NCBI RefSeq assembly: GCF_900184245.1
Contig: NZ_FXXB01000008.1
Span: 620,001-684,000, forward strand
DNA length: 64,000 bases
DNA from: Brachybacterium massiliense
Lineage (GTDB): Bacteria > Actinomycetota > Actinomycetes > Actinomycetales > Dermabacteraceae
Direction of reading: 5' to 3'
The notes beneath the pieces were generated by a model. The model was not told the DNA's origin, did no database searches, and was given only the letters and a program-made list of their open reading frames with translations. A program made the position numbers and the translations under genes. This document shows, in pieces, positions 34,063 through 43,113 of this stretch. The first letter of the stretch is position 1. Every line of letters begins with the position of its first letter.

Positions 34063-36074
34063 CGTACCGGCGACTTCAGATCCAGCCAGGCCATCTCCTG
34101 CTCGCTCAGCTCGACGCCCAGGCCCAGGGTGGACGAGCGCATCTCGGCGATGCTGCGCGGGCCGAACAGCGCGAAGGTGGGGAACCTCTGGTGCAGCACG
34201 AAGGCCAGGGCGATCGCGGTGGCGGGCACCCCGCGCTCGGCCCCGAGCTGCTCGGCGCGGGCGAGGCGCTCGAAGTTCTCCTCGCTGTAGTAGCAGCGCA
34301 CGAGTTCCGGATCGGAGAGGTCCTCAGGGTGGGCGCGGCCGGTGAAGAAGCCGCGCGCCTGCGAGGACCACGGCAGCAGGGCGATGCCCCGCTCCTCGAG
34401 CCAGGCCTTGGACTCGGCGTCGGTGGCGTGGACGCAGCCGGCCCACGGCACGTCCAGCGCCTCGGCCAGGCCGAAGTGGTTGGACAGGATGGTGAATCCG
34501 GTGCGGCCGTTGGCGCGGGCGTACTCATTGGCCTCGTCCACCCGGGCCGGGGTCCAGTTCGAGCCGCCGTAGGCGCGGATGCGGCCCGCGCGCAGGTGCT
34601 CGTCCATCACGTCCACGAACTCCCCCACGGGGATCTCGGGGTTGTCGCGGTGCATCATGTAGAGGTCCGCGTGGTCGGTGCCCTGGCGCTCGAGGGACTC
34701 CTCGAGCTGGCGGGTGATCGACTCGGGATCGCAGTGCGGGGTGTGGGCGCCCTTGGTGATCACCACGACGTCGTCGCGGACCCCGCGGTTGCGTACCCAC
34801 TGGCCGAAGAGCTTCTCGATGTATCCGCCGCCGTAGATGTAGGCGGTGTCGAAGGTGGTGCCGCCCATCTCGTAGAAGGCGTCGAACATCGCCGAGGCGT
34901 GGGCGAGGTTCATCTGGTTGTCGCAGCCCATCACCAGGCGCGAGACCTGCTTGTCGACCCCGGGGATGCCGCCGTAGGTCATGGCGGGCCCGGCCTGGAC
35001 CGAGCCGCGTGCGAGCGGCCGACCGGTGAGGGTGGGGATGTTCGCGGTGTCCGCCTCGAAGGGGTAGCGCAGCCCGATCTGCTCGCGCCATGCGTCCAGC
35101 GCCCGCGCCTGGCCCAGGGAGTTCTCCCCGGTCAGCTCCGGGACCACACCGTCCCCGCGGGCCGCTCGGGCCAGGGCGTCGGCCTCGAGGGCGTAGGGTG
35201 CCGCGGCGGGGATCTCGAGGCGCTGCGGCTGCTCGCCGACCACATCGAGCTCGATGATCTGCGGCTCCTTCCCCAGGCCCCACGGGTCGCTGAGGCGGAT
35301 CACGCCGCGCGAACCGGTGATCGTGGCCGTCTGCGGGTCGGCCAGCCGCACGCCGGTGCGCAGGCTCGCGGTGATCCCGCCGGGCAGGGTGAGCTCTGCG
35401 GTGGCCCACTCGTCGACCCCGGTCTCCCCGAGGGTGCCGCTGCCCGTGACGGTGAGCGGATCGGCGAAGGCGCGGCCCTGCACGGCCCCGGCCACGAAGC
35501 GAGCCAGAGACATCGGGTAGCAGCCCACGTCCAGGATCCCGCCGCCGGCGGTGTCGGTCTCGAACAGGCGGCCGGTGCGGCCGCCGGTGTCGAAGGCGAA
35601 GGAGGCGTCGACGTGGGTGACCTCGCCGATCGCACCCTCGGCGACGAGCTCGAGCACGCGCGCGGTCTGGGGGTGGAAGCGGTACATGTAGGCCTCGAGC
35701 AGCACCCGCTCGCTGCGGGCGGCGAGGTCGATCAGCGCCATCGAGGTGCCCGAGTTCGGGGTCAGCGGCTTCTCGCACAGCACGTGCTTGCCAGCCTCGA
35801 GGGCGCGGGCGGCGAGCGCGGCGTGGCCGGTGTGCACGGTGGAGATGTAGACCGCATCGACCTGCTCGGACGCGAGCACCTGATCGTAGTCGCCGATCAG
35901 GGCGGGCTCGGCGAGAGGGAACTCCTCGGCGAAGGCGCGGGCCCGCTCCGGGGAGCTCGAGCCGACGGCGACCAGTACGCCGTCCTGGGAGGAGGGCAGC
36001 TGGGTGGCGAAGCGGCGGGCAATCGAGCCGGGGCCGAGGACGGCCCAGCGGAAGGGTGCGGTAGCAATGCTCAT
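34059..36074 (-). CDS. Fusion of Gfo/Idh/MocA oxidoreductase and aldo/keto reductase
   Basis: A 671-residue protein with two complete NAD(P)-dependent enzyme domains. Residues 1-~340 are Gfo/Idh/MocA: Rossmann VLGPGSIARRF, and VLCEKPLTPN with the catalytic lysine. Residues ~364-671 are an aldo/keto reductase with its tetrad: TFDTAYIYGGG (Asp, Tyr), VVITKGAH (Lys) and LYMMHRDNP (His). The join is in frame with no stop or repeat, so this looks like a real bifunctional enzyme, perhaps carrying out sequential redox or epimerisation steps on a sugar. The start is ATG 36074. It overlaps lacI by 4 bp; an insertion sequence lies 27 bp upstream of the start. Confidence 0.88.
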   Translation of the reverse strand: MSIATAPFRWAVLGPGSIARRFATQLPSSQDGVLVAVGSSSPERARAFAEEFPLAEPALIGDYDQVLASEQVDAVYISTVHTGHAALAARALEAGKHVLCEKPLTPNSGTSMALIDLAARSERVLLEAYMYRFHPQTARVLELVAEGAIGEVTHVDASFAFDTGGRTGRLFETDTAGGGILDVGCYPMSLARFVAGAVQGRAFADPLTVTGSGTLGETGVDEWATAELTLPGGITASLRTGVRLADPQTATITGSRGVIRLSDPWGLGKEPQIIELDVVGEQPQRLEIPAAAPYALEADALARAARGDGVVPELTGENSLGQARALDAWREQIGLRYPFEADTANIPTLTGRPLARGSVQAGPAMTYGGIPGVDKQVSRLVMGCDNQMNLAHASAMFDAFYEMGGTTFDTAYIYGGGYIEKLFGQWVRNRGVRDDVVVITKGAHTPHCDPESITRQLEESLERQGTDHADLYMMHRDNPEIPVGEFVDVMDEHLRAGRIRAYGGSNWTPARVDEANEYARANGRTGFTILSNHFGLAEALDVPWAGCVHATDAESKAWLEERGIALLPWSSQARGFFTGRAHPEDLSDPELVRCYYSEENFERLARAEQLGAERGVPATAIALAFVLHQRFPTFALFGPRSIAEMRSSTLGLGVELSEQEMAWLDLKSPVR

Positions 36075-36093
36075 GGAGGCGTCATCGTCCTTC

Positions 36094-36101
36094 GATAAGG
36101 C
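36094..36101. repeat. Target site duplication, left copy (GATAAGGC)
   Basis: GATAAGGC directly abuts the left inverted repeat and is repeated identically at 37547-37554. Eight bases is the duplication size known for ISL3-family elements. Confidence 0.92.
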
Positions 36102-37546
36102 GGCTCTTCGCGGTTCGTGGTGAATGACCCTGCTGTAGCGGGTATTCACGCTACGGTTCTCGCGGCGCTGGCTAACAGGATACGGGTCCGGTAGTTCTCC
36201 GCGTTACGGAAGCCGCGGCCGGTGCGTTTGATGTTCTTGATGCCGGTGTTCGCTGCCTCGACTCGGGCGGTGGTCGCGCCGGTGACGATGAGGACCTCGA
36301 TCGCGTCCCACCAGGTCACGACGGTGTCGTAGAGCTTGGTCGCCTCGGGCATGTTCGCGAGCTGGGCGAAGTAGCCCATCCGCATCCGTTCGTCCCAGGC
36401 CTGGGCGAGGGTGTCGGTGGCCAGCAAGCGGCGGAGCTGCTCCTTGATGCCCCAGGCGGCCGAGAGCTCGTCGGTGGGGTCATCGGTGCGGAACACCGAC
36501 TCCAACCGCTCCCAGGCCCGTGGAGTGAGGGTGTCAGCGCCGCGTAGCAGCAGCATCCGGTGGGCCCAGGCCGGGTCGTCCTTGCGGCCGCGACGACCGC
36601 GATGGGTGCGGGCTAGGCGTTGACGGACGGTGGTGACCATGTCGTTTCCGAGCTTGACGAGGTGGAACTTGTCGACCGAGACCGCAACGCGGGGCAGGTA
36701 GGTCCGCAGTGCTTTGCGGAACGCGGCCGAGGGATCGATGGCGACGATCTCGATCCGCTCCCGCCAGAGCTCGGAGCGCTGGGCGAGCCAGTCGCCGACG
36801 GCGGTGGAGTCCCGGCCGTCGACGATACCGAGGACCTGCCCGGTGGAGAGGTCGACCAGGGTCGTCATCCAGGGCTCGAACCGTCTCCAGGCACCGTCGT
36901 CGGTGCGGAACCAGCGCACCGACCGGTAGCGGTGCTCATCGATGCCCAGGCGCGTCACTGACACGTCCTCGGCGGTGGGCAGGACCACGGCGGCAGCCGC
37001 CAGCGCGGCCTGGACCAGCCACCACGAGACGCCATGGGCCCGGGCGACTTCCGAGGCTGCCCGGCCAGAGGTGATCACCGCGGAGACGACCTGATCCCGC
37101 AGCCGGGTCGTCGAGCGCGCGCGGTGCGGGACCTGGTCGGTCGCTTCCCAGAACGTGCGCCGGGCGCAGGCCGACTCGAGGCAGAACCAGCGCCGCTTGG
37201 CCCACACCACCGCCATCGCCCCGGCCACGGGCACGTCTCGCACCTTCTGGGATCGGCGGGAGTGGACCCTGGTCGCGAGCACCCCGCACGACGGACAGCC
37301 CGGCGGCTCGATGGATTCGATCACCACCCGCCGGCCTCCATCGGGCAGGTCGATCGCGTCGATGACGCGGTAGTCGGGCAGGTTGAAGATCGTGCTCGCA
37401 GCATCTCGCTGCGAACCCGTATTCTCATGCACAGGCTCGTGGTCCTCTGGGATGTGGCTGTCTAGACAACACCCATCACAGCAGGACCACGGGTCGTTCT
37501 ACGCCAGCGACGCGACGCTCTCCTTCACCACGAGCCGCGAAGAGCC
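36102..37546 (-). mobile_element. Complete ISL3-family insertion sequence (1445 bp)
   Basis: The element is bounded by 26-bp terminal inverted repeats (36102-36127 and 37521-37546) that match at 24 of 26 positions, both starting GGCTCTTCGCGG. It is flanked by identical 8-bp target duplications and carries one transposase gene transcribed leftward. All parts are intact, so it could be active and its insertion recent. It sits between the sugar-island promoter/operator and the fusion-lacI operon. A small hairpin (GTAGCG/CGCTAC, 36135-36154) at the transposase stop may limit read-through. Confidence 0.95.
36146..37432 (-). CDS. ISL3-family transposase
   Basis: A 428-residue transposase. The N-terminal zinc-binding region (CPSCGVLATRVHSRRSQ..RWFCLESACARRTF) and the DDE-type core (LGIDEHRYR, VDGRDSTAV, VAIDPSAAF, and the C-terminal ARVEAANTGIKNIKRTGRGFRN with the final Glu) are intact. 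The start is GTG 37432. The reading direction is the same as the downstream fusion gene, so IS transcripts could run into it. Confidence 0.93.
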   Translation of the reverse strand: MHENTGSQRDAASTIFNLPDYRVIDAIDLPDGGRRVVIESIEPPGCPSCGVLATRVHSRRSQKVRDVPVAGAMAVVWAKRRWFCLESACARRTFWEATDQVPHRARSTTRLRDQVVSAVITSGRAASEVARAHGVSWWLVQAALAAAAVVLPTAEDVSVTRLGIDEHRYRSVRWFRTDDGAWRRFEPWMTTLVDLSTGQVLGIVDGRDSTAVGDWLAQRSELWRERIEIVAIDPSAAFRKALRTYLPRVAVSVDKFHLVKLGNDMVTTVRQRLARTHRGRRGRKDDPAWAHRMLLLRGADTLTPRAWERLESVFRTDDPTDELSAAWGIKEQLRRLLATDTLAQAWDERMRMGYFAQLANMPEATKLYDTVVTWWDAIEVLIVTGATTARVEAANTGIKNIKRTGRGFRNAENYRTRILLASAARTVA

Positions 37547-37554
37547 GATAAGGC
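37547..37554. repeat. Target site duplication, right copy (GATAAGGC)
   Basis: Identical to 36094-36101 and directly abuts the right inverted repeat of the ISL3 element. Confidence 0.92.
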
Positions 37555-37619
37555 GGGGCTGGAACTGTGTGGACGTGCGCCGTGGGCACTGACGCGGATC
37601 CCTCCACGGGACACCACGG

Positions 37620-37633
37620 CGTGAACGTTCACG
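37620..37633. promoter_or_regulatory. LacI-type operator (CGTGAACGTTCACG)
   Basis: A perfect 14-bp palindrome with a central CG, the classic LacI/GalR operator form. It lies 8 nt beyond the leftward -10 element, covering the inferred transcription start of the fusion-lacI operon, and 116 bp upstream of the rightward -35. Repressor bound here would block the leftward promoter. Confidence 0.75.
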
Positions 37634-37641
37634 TCAGAATC

Positions 37642-37670
37642 ACACTATCGCGCCGCCCCCTCGGGGACAA
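37642..37670 (-). promoter_or_regulatory. Leftward promoter of the fusion-lacI operon
   Basis: TTGTCC (37670-37665), a 17-nt spacer, and TAGTGT (37647-37642), followed directly by the palindromic operator. In the ancestral sequence without the insertion element the leader to ATG 36074 would be about 115 nt. The present copy drives transcription towards the IS rather than directly into the operon. Confidence 0.55.
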
Positions 37671-37748
37671 GCCCGACGAGGCGATATGGACCGCCAATCC
37701 GCCTCGCCGGCGAAACCGCCGCCCTTCAGGAGCGCCCGGGAGGGATCG

Positions 37749-37777
37749 TTGACGGGAAAGCGCCTGCCTGACATGAT
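37749..37777 (+). promoter_or_regulatory. Rightward promoter of the sugar ABC importer
   Basis: TTGACG (37749-37754), a 17-nt spacer and CATGAT (37772-37777) match the sigma-70 consensus at 5/6 and 4/6. The binding-protein ATG at 37832 lies about 48 nt after the expected start. A lone half-site CGTTCAC follows at about 37794. Confidence 0.6.
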
Positions 37778-37831
37778 CTGCGCCACTTGTAGTCGTTCAC
37801 AGGACGTCACCGCTCGACGAGGAGGGTGCAC

Positions 37832-39151
37832 ATGACCACGAGGACAGCACGCGGAGGGCACTGGCAGCCCCCGCCCGGCCGGCTGAGCCGCCGCACCGCG
37901 ATGCTCGGCGCAGGGATCCTCCCCTTCGCCCTCGCGAGCTGCGGCTCCGATCCGAGCATCTCGGCGGATCCGGATGAGCTGGTGATGTGGTACTGGAATC
38001 GTTCTGCGAGCCCCGAGCTGCTGGCCCAGGCCGCGGAGCAGATCCCCGGGACGGACCGTCACGTGCGTGCGGACGTCGTCGGCACCAACTTCGACACGAA
38101 GCTGCGGACGAGCCTGGCCGGCGACGCCTACATCCCCGACATCACCTACATCAACTCCAACAACGCCCTCTACTTCACCAACGAGGATCTCTTCCTCGAT
38201 CTGGGAGAGCTCGGTGCCGATTCCGTCCAGGACGACTTCTACGAGTGGAAGTGGAATCTCGGCATGACCCCGAAGGGCAGATTCTGCTTCTTCCCGCTGG
38301 ACATCGGCCCCACGGGCTTCTTCTACCGCCAGGACATCTTCGACCAGGCAGGCCTCCCCTCCAGCCCCGAGGAGGTCGGTGCCGCGACCACGACCTGGGA
38401 GGACTGGATCGCCCTCGGCGTGGAGCTGCGCGGGGCCGCGGACTCCGCCATGGTCAACGATGCCCAGACCGTCTTCGAGGGCTTCTTGAACGCAAGCCCC
38501 GAGCGGTACTTCGACACGGACGACACCCCGCTCTACCTGCAGCCGGACAGCGCCGTGCGGCAGGCATGGGACACCACCGTCTCCGCGATCCAGGCCGATG
38601 TGACCGCTCGGATCCCGCGCGACCGCGGCACGGACCAGAACGCGGCCTGGTCCAGCGGGCGCACCTCCGGCAACATCAGCGCCGCATGGTGGGCACAGAT
38701 CCTGCAGGAGTCCGCTCCCGACACGGCAGGCGCCTGGCGCCTGGCCGACCAGCCCGTGAGGCCGGGGAACAACGGCGGATCGTTCGCCGCGCTCCCCCAC
38801 ACCTGCAAGGACCCCGACGCAGCACTGTCCTTCCTGACGTGGATCAACAACCCGCAGAACCAGGCGCTCGCCTACGAGGACGTCCAGCTGTTCCCCTCGA
38901 CTCCGGCCTCCTTCGACGCGCTCTCCTACTCCGGAGAGTTCTTCGGCGAGCAGGATCCTCTCGAATTCTTCTCGACAGCGGCCGAGTCGGTGCCCACCTC
39001 CTTCATCAGCACCTGGGAGACCCTCATCGGCGGGAGCTTCACCTTCGAGATCGGCAACGTCGAGACCGCCGGGAAGGATCCTGAGCAGGCCTGGGAGGAC
39101 GCGCTCGCCCAGGCTCAGAAGGTGCTCACGAAGCGAGGTGTCCTGTCATGA
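37832..39151 (+). CDS. Sugar ABC transporter substrate-binding lipoprotein (family 1)
   Basis: A 439-residue secreted lipoprotein. The signal has a twin-arginine-like SRRTAML, a hydrophobic core and the lipobox LASC, so Tat export with lipid anchoring is likely. The mature part is a family 1 extracellular solute-binding protein with the typical loading motif GRFCFFPLDIGPTGFFYRQDIFDQAG. The ligand cannot be told from sequence. The start is ATG 37832 with GGAGG six bases upstream. It overlaps the first permease by 4 bp. Confidence 0.92.
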   Translation: MTTRTARGGHWQPPPGRLSRRTAMLGAGILPFALASCGSDPSISADPDELVMWYWNRSASPELLAQAAEQIPGTDRHVRADVVGTNFDTKLRTSLAGDAYIPDITYINSNNALYFTNEDLFLDLGELGADSVQDDFYEWKWNLGMTPKGRFCFFPLDIGPTGFFYRQDIFDQAGLPSSPEEVGAATTTWEDWIALGVELRGAADSAMVNDAQTVFEGFLNASPERYFDTDDTPLYLQPDSAVRQAWDTTVSAIQADVTARIPRDRGTDQNAAWSSGRTSGNISAAWWAQILQESAPDTAGAWRLADQPVRPGNNGGSFAALPHTCKDPDAALSFLTWINNPQNQALAYEDVQLFPSTPASFDALSYSGEFFGEQDPLEFFSTAAESVPTSFISTWETLIGGSFTFEIGNVETAGKDPEQAWEDALAQAQKVLTKRGVLS

Positions 39152-40143
39152 CCACCACCGCCACCCCGCGTGCCTCCGCCTCCTCGAACACACCGCCCAC
39201 CTTGCGCTCGGCCCGTACCACCCGTCAGCGGATCCGCCGCGCACTGCCCCTGTACGCGGCGATCTCCCCCTTCTACCTGCTGTTCGCCGTCTTCGGGCTG
39301 TTCCCGATCCTGTTCTCGATCGTGCTGTCCTTCATGGACTGGGACGGCATGGGCGAGATCTCCTTCGTGGGCCTGGCCCAGTACCAGTACCTGCTCGCCG
39401 ACACGAGGTTCTGGAACGCCGTGGGGAACACCTTCATCATTTGGTTCCTCTCCACGGTCCCGATGCTGTTCCTCGCCATGGTGATCGCGTTCCTGCTGCA
39501 CCAGAACATCCGCTTCACGAAGTTCTACCGGGTGGCCTTCTTCCTGCCCAACGTCACCTCAATGGTGGCCATGGCGATCGTCTTCGGCTCCGTCTTCTCC
39601 GACACCTTCGGCCTGGTGAACTCGGCGCTGACGGCGCTCGGCCTCGACACCGTGCCGTGGCTCTCGAGCCCCTGGGGCATCAAGTTCACCATCGCGATGA
39701 TGGTGATCTGGCGGTTCACCGGCTACAACGCGATCATCTACCTCGCCGGTCTCCAGGCGGTCCCGACCGACCTCTACGACTCGGCGAAGGTCGACGGCGC
39801 GAGCCTCCCCCAGGTGTTCTTCCGGATCACCATCCCGATGATGCGGCCGATCATCCTGTTCACGGTCATCACCTCCACCATCGGCGGGCTGAGCCTGTTC
39901 ACCGAGCCCCAGGTGCTGCTGGGCGACAGCGGCGGCGCCGGCGAGGCCGGCATGACCATCGTGCTCTACCAGTACAACCAGGCCTTCACCCAGTTCGATT
40001 TCGGCTATGGCTCCGCGATCGCCTGGGCGCTGTTCCTGATCGCCGCGGTGTTCGCCGTGATCAACTGGCGCCTGGTCTCCGGGCGCGGCGACAGCGTGCA
40101 GCCGCGTCCCTCCCGGACCACGACGAAGGAGGCGCGACGATGA
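39148..40143 (+). CDS. Sugar ABC transporter permease (MalF/UgpA type)
   Basis: A 331-residue inner-membrane permease with six helices. The cytoplasmic EAA loop that contacts the ATPase is DLYDSAKVDGASLPQVFFRITIPMM. It overlaps the binding-protein gene and the second permease gene by 4 bp each. Confidence 0.93.
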   Translation: MTTTATPRASASSNTPPTLRSARTTRQRIRRALPLYAAISPFYLLFAVFGLFPILFSIVLSFMDWDGMGEISFVGLAQYQYLLADTRFWNAVGNTFIIWFLSTVPMLFLAMVIAFLLHQNIRFTKFYRVAFFLPNVTSMVAMAIVFGSVFSDTFGLVNSALTALGLDTVPWLSSPWGIKFTIAMMVIWRFTGYNAIIYLAGLQAVPTDLYDSAKVDGASLPQVFFRITIPMMRPIILFTVITSTIGGLSLFTEPQVLLGDSGGAGEAGMTIVLYQYNQAFTQFDFGYGSAIAWALFLIAAVFAVINWRLVSGRGDSVQPRPSRTTTKEARR

Positions 40144-41051
40144 CCGCCCTCGCCCCTGTTCCCCGAACGGACACCGCTGTAGGAACGGGTGCCGGCCCAG
40201 AGCGTCCCATGAACGCGCACTACGTGGCCCGGGGGCGCATCGCACGGGCGATCACCCACGTGTGCGTAGTGATCGGCGTGCTGCTGTCGGTGTTCCCGTT
40301 CTACTGGCTGGTCGTCATGTCGACGTCCACCACCGCGGAGATCTTCGGGTTCCCGCCCAAGCTCACGCCCGGCACCAGCTTCGTGGAGAACGTGACCAAC
40401 GTCCTCACCAGCGTGGATCTGCTGCAGGCGCTCATGAACACCCTTATCGTCTCGGCCTCGTGCGCGGTGCTGGTGATGTTCTTCGACTCCCTGGCGGCCT
40501 TCGCCTTCGCCAAGTACGACTTCCCCGGGAAGAAGGTGCTGTTCATCCTGCTCATCGCGACGATGCTCGTGCCGGGGAGCCTCTCGCTGGTGCCGAGCTT
40601 CATCCTCATGTCGGAGATCGGCTGGGTGGGCACGCTCCAGGCGCTGATCGTGCCCGGCGCCGCGAACGCCTTCGGCATCTTCCTGCTGAGGCAGATGGCG
40701 GCCGGATCAGTGCCCGATGAGCTCATCGAATCGGCAAGGATCGATGGCGCGGGCTTCTTCAGGACCTATTGGCGCATCGGCGTCCCGATGCTGCGGGGCG
40801 GCCTCGCCTTCCTGGGGATCTTTACCTTCATCACGGCGTGGAACGACTACGTCTGGCCGCTGATCATCCTCGTGGATCCCGAGCGTCAGACTCTGCAGAC
40901 AGCCCTGCAGAACCTGAACTCGCTGTATCTGACCGACTACGGGATGGTGATGGCCGGTGCGCTGATCAGCGTGCTCCCGCTGATCGGCGTGTTCATCATC
41001 GGATCACGGCACTTCATCGCGAACATCGCCGCCGGCGCCATCAAGGGGTGA
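40140..41051 (+). CDS. Sugar ABC transporter permease (MalG/UgpE type)
   Basis: A 303-residue permease with six membrane helices and EAA loop DELIESARIDGAGFF. The start ATG overlaps the previous stop (ATGA). No ATP-binding subunit follows; like many actinobacterial sugar importers it probably uses a shared MsiK-type ATPase encoded elsewhere. The operon ends at a strong hairpin. Confidence 0.93.
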   Translation: MTALAPVPRTDTAVGTGAGPERPMNAHYVARGRIARAITHVCVVIGVLLSVFPFYWLVVMSTSTTAEIFGFPPKLTPGTSFVENVTNVLTSVDLLQALMNTLIVSASCAVLVMFFDSLAAFAFAKYDFPGKKVLFILLIATMLVPGSLSLVPSFILMSEIGWVGTLQALIVPGAANAFGIFLLRQMAAGSVPDELIESARIDGAGFFRTYWRIGVPMLRGGLAFLGIFTFITAWNDYVWPLIILVDPERQTLQTALQNLNSLYLTDYGMVMAGALISVLPLIGVFIIGSRHFIANIAAGAIKG

Positions 41052-41054
41052 GTC

Positions 41055-41094
41055 GGGATCGGGGCGCCTCCCCGGAGGGAGGCGCCCCGATCCC
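41055..41094. terminator. Strong bidirectional terminator between the importer and rho
   Basis: A perfect 18-bp stem with a CGGA tetraloop, 4 nt after the permease stop and 16 nt before the rho stop. No U-tract on either strand. Confidence 0.85.
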
Positions 41095-41109
41095 GCGGCC
41101 GATGCCCGG

Positions 41110-43113
41110 TCAGTCCGCGGTGCGCCCGCCGACGCTCGGCGTGTTCTTCTGGACCGTCATCAGGAACTCGGTGTTCGACTGGGTCTTCTTGGTGCGCTCC
41201 ATCAGCAGCTCGAGCGCCTGCTGCTGCTCGAGCGAGCCGAGCACGCGGCGGAGCTTCCACATGATGGCCAGCTCCTCCTTGCCCATCAGCGCCTCCTCAC
41301 GGCGGGTGCCGGAGGCGTTGACGTCGATGGCCGGGAAGATGCGCTTGTCCGCGAGGTGACGCGAGAGGCGCAGCTCCATGTTGCCGGTGCCCTTGAACTC
41401 CTCGAAGATGACCTCGTCCATCTTCGAGCCGGTCTCCACCAGGGCCGAGGCCAGGATGGTGAGCGATCCGCCGTTCTCGATGTTGCGGGCCGCGCCGAAG
41501 AACCGCTTGGGCGGGTAGAGCGCCGAGGCGTCCACACCACCGGAGAGGATGCGCCCGGAGGCCGGGGCGGCGAGGTTGTAGGCGCGGGACAGACGGGTGA
41601 GCGAGTCCAGTAGCACCACGACGTCGCGGCCCATCTCGACCAGGCGCTTGGCGCGCTCGATCGCGAGCTCGGCCACGATCGTGTGGTCGGAGGCGGGACG
41701 GTCGAAGGTCGAGGCGATGACCTCACCCTTGACCGTGCGCTGCATGTCGGTGACCTCCTCGGGGCGCTCGTCGACGAGCACCACCATGAGGTGGACCTCA
41801 GGGTTGTTCGTGGTGATCGCGTTGGCGACCTGCTGCATCACGATCGTCTTGCCGGCCTTCGGGGGCGCGACGATCAGGCCGCGCTGGCCCTTGCCGATCG
41901 GGGAGACGAGATCGATCAGGCGCGGGGCCAGAGCGTTCGGCGCAGTCTCCAGGCGGAGCCGCTCGTCCGGGTACAGCGGGGTGAGCTTGCCGAAGTCGAC
42001 GCGCTGACGGGCGCGCTCGGGAGCCATCCCATTGACGGTGTCGACCTGCACCAGCGCCGCGTACTTGCTGTGCTGGTTGCCGCCGCCCTTGCCGCGACGA
42101 TTGCGACCGCCGCCTCCGCCGTGGTGCTGCTGCTCGACGTGGAGATCCTCGCCGTCGCGCGGAGCCTTGACCTGGCCGGTGATCGCATCACCCTTGCGCA
42201 GGCCGGCACGGCGCACCTGGTTCATCGTCACGTACACGTCGCTCGGGCCGGGCAGGTACCCGGTGGTGCGCACGTAGGCGTGGTTGTCGCGGATGTCGAG
42301 GATGCCGGCGATGGTCATCAGCTCATCGCCCTCACGGGCGCCGCCATCGTCCTGCTGGCCCTGGTTCCCCTGGTTGCCCTGGTTCCCCTGACCGCCCTGG
42401 TCATTCTGACCTCCGCGACCGCGACGCTTGCGGTCGCGCGAGCGGTTGCGGCTGCGGGAACGGCCCCGACGGTCGTCGTCGTTGCCGTCGCCGCCCTGGC
42501 GGTCGCCGTCCGACTCGCCGGAGCGGTCGGGCAGCTCGATGTCCTCGAGCCGACGGCGCTGGTTCCCGCCCTGCTGATCGCCGCGGCCGCCCCGGCCGCC
42601 TTCGTCCTGCTGACGGTCGTCCTGGCGACCGTCCTGACGGCGGTCGTCCTGACGCGGATCGTCCTGCTGGCCGCGTCCCTGCTGGCCACGATCCTGCTGG
42701 CCACGGTCCTGGCGTCGGTCGCCGCCCTCGCTCTGGCGCTCTCCCCCGCGCGCGGGCAGCTCGATGCCGAGCTCGGGCACGGAGTCGTCCTGCTGCGCAG
42801 CGGCCTGCTCACCGCGACGGGAGCGGGAGCGGCTGCGGGGTGCCGAGCCCTCCTGGGCCGGCTCGCTCGCACCCTGCGAGGACTGCGCGGGCTCGGTGGC
42901 CTGCGCTCGCGCCGCAGCAGCGGGCTCGGACTGCGCGGGGGCCTCGGCCGGGGCGGCAGGCGCGGCAGCGGGAGCGCCGCTGCCGCGGATGGCCTCGATC
43001 AGCTCGCTCTTGCGCAGTCGGCGCGCGCCCTTGATGCCTCGCTCCGCGGCGATGGCCTGCAGCTCCGGAAGCTTCTTCGCGGCGAGATCTGCCGCGGAGG
43101 TGGTGTCGTTCAC
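41110..43113 (-). CDS. rho: Transcription termination factor Rho
   Basis: A 667-residue hexameric RNA helicase. The N-terminal SAP-like helices ([33 protein letters not shown]), then a ~210-residue insert rich in Gln, Arg, Asp and Gly, then the RNA-binding and ATPase domains ([31 protein letters not shown]). Such inserts are typical for actinobacterial Rho and can aid RNA binding. The start is GTG 43113 with AGGAAGGA upstream. An in-frame extension to 43335 lacks signals. Its usual neighbour rpmE is displaced by the sugar island. Confidence 0.96.
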   Translation of the reverse strand: MNDTTSAADLAAKKLPELQAIAAERGIKGARRLRKSELIEAIRGSGAPAAAPAAPAEAPAQSEPAAAARAQATEPAQSSQGASEPAQEGSAPRSRSRSRRGEQAAAQQDDSVPELGIELPARGGERQSEGGDRRQDRGQQDRGQQGRGQQDDPRQDDRRQDGRQDDRQQDEGGRGGRGDQQGGNQRRRLEDIELPDRSGESDGDRQGGDGNDDDRRGRSRSRNRSRDRKRRGRGGQNDQGGQGNQGNQGNQGQQDDGGAREGDELMTIAGILDIRDNHAYVRTTGYLPGPSDVYVTMNQVRRAGLRKGDAITGQVKAPRDGEDLHVEQQHHGGGGGRNRRGKGGGNQHSKYAALVQVDTVNGMAPERARQRVDFGKLTPLYPDERLRLETAPNALAPRLIDLVSPIGKGQRGLIVAPPKAGKTIVMQQVANAITTNNPEVHLMVVLVDERPEEVTDMQRTVKGEVIASTFDRPASDHTIVAELAIERAKRLVEMGRDVVVLLDSLTRLSRAYNLAAPASGRILSGGVDASALYPPKRFFGAARNIENGGSLTILASALVETGSKMDEVIFEEFKGTGNMELRLSRHLADKRIFPAIDVNASGTRREEALMGKEELAIMWKLRRVLGSLEQQQALELLMERTKKTQSNTEFLMTVQKNTPSVGGRTAD

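Noticed and set aside
37459..37468. TGTCTAGACA palindrome inside the IS as a second operator
   Set aside because: It lies within the insertion element near the transposase start, between larger imperfect inverted repeats, so it belongs to the IS and not to the sugar regulon.
42590..42740. Possible CRISPR-like repeats in rho
   Set aside because: The repeats are short, degenerate codon runs for Gln/Asp/Arg inside the Rho insert, with no unique spacers.
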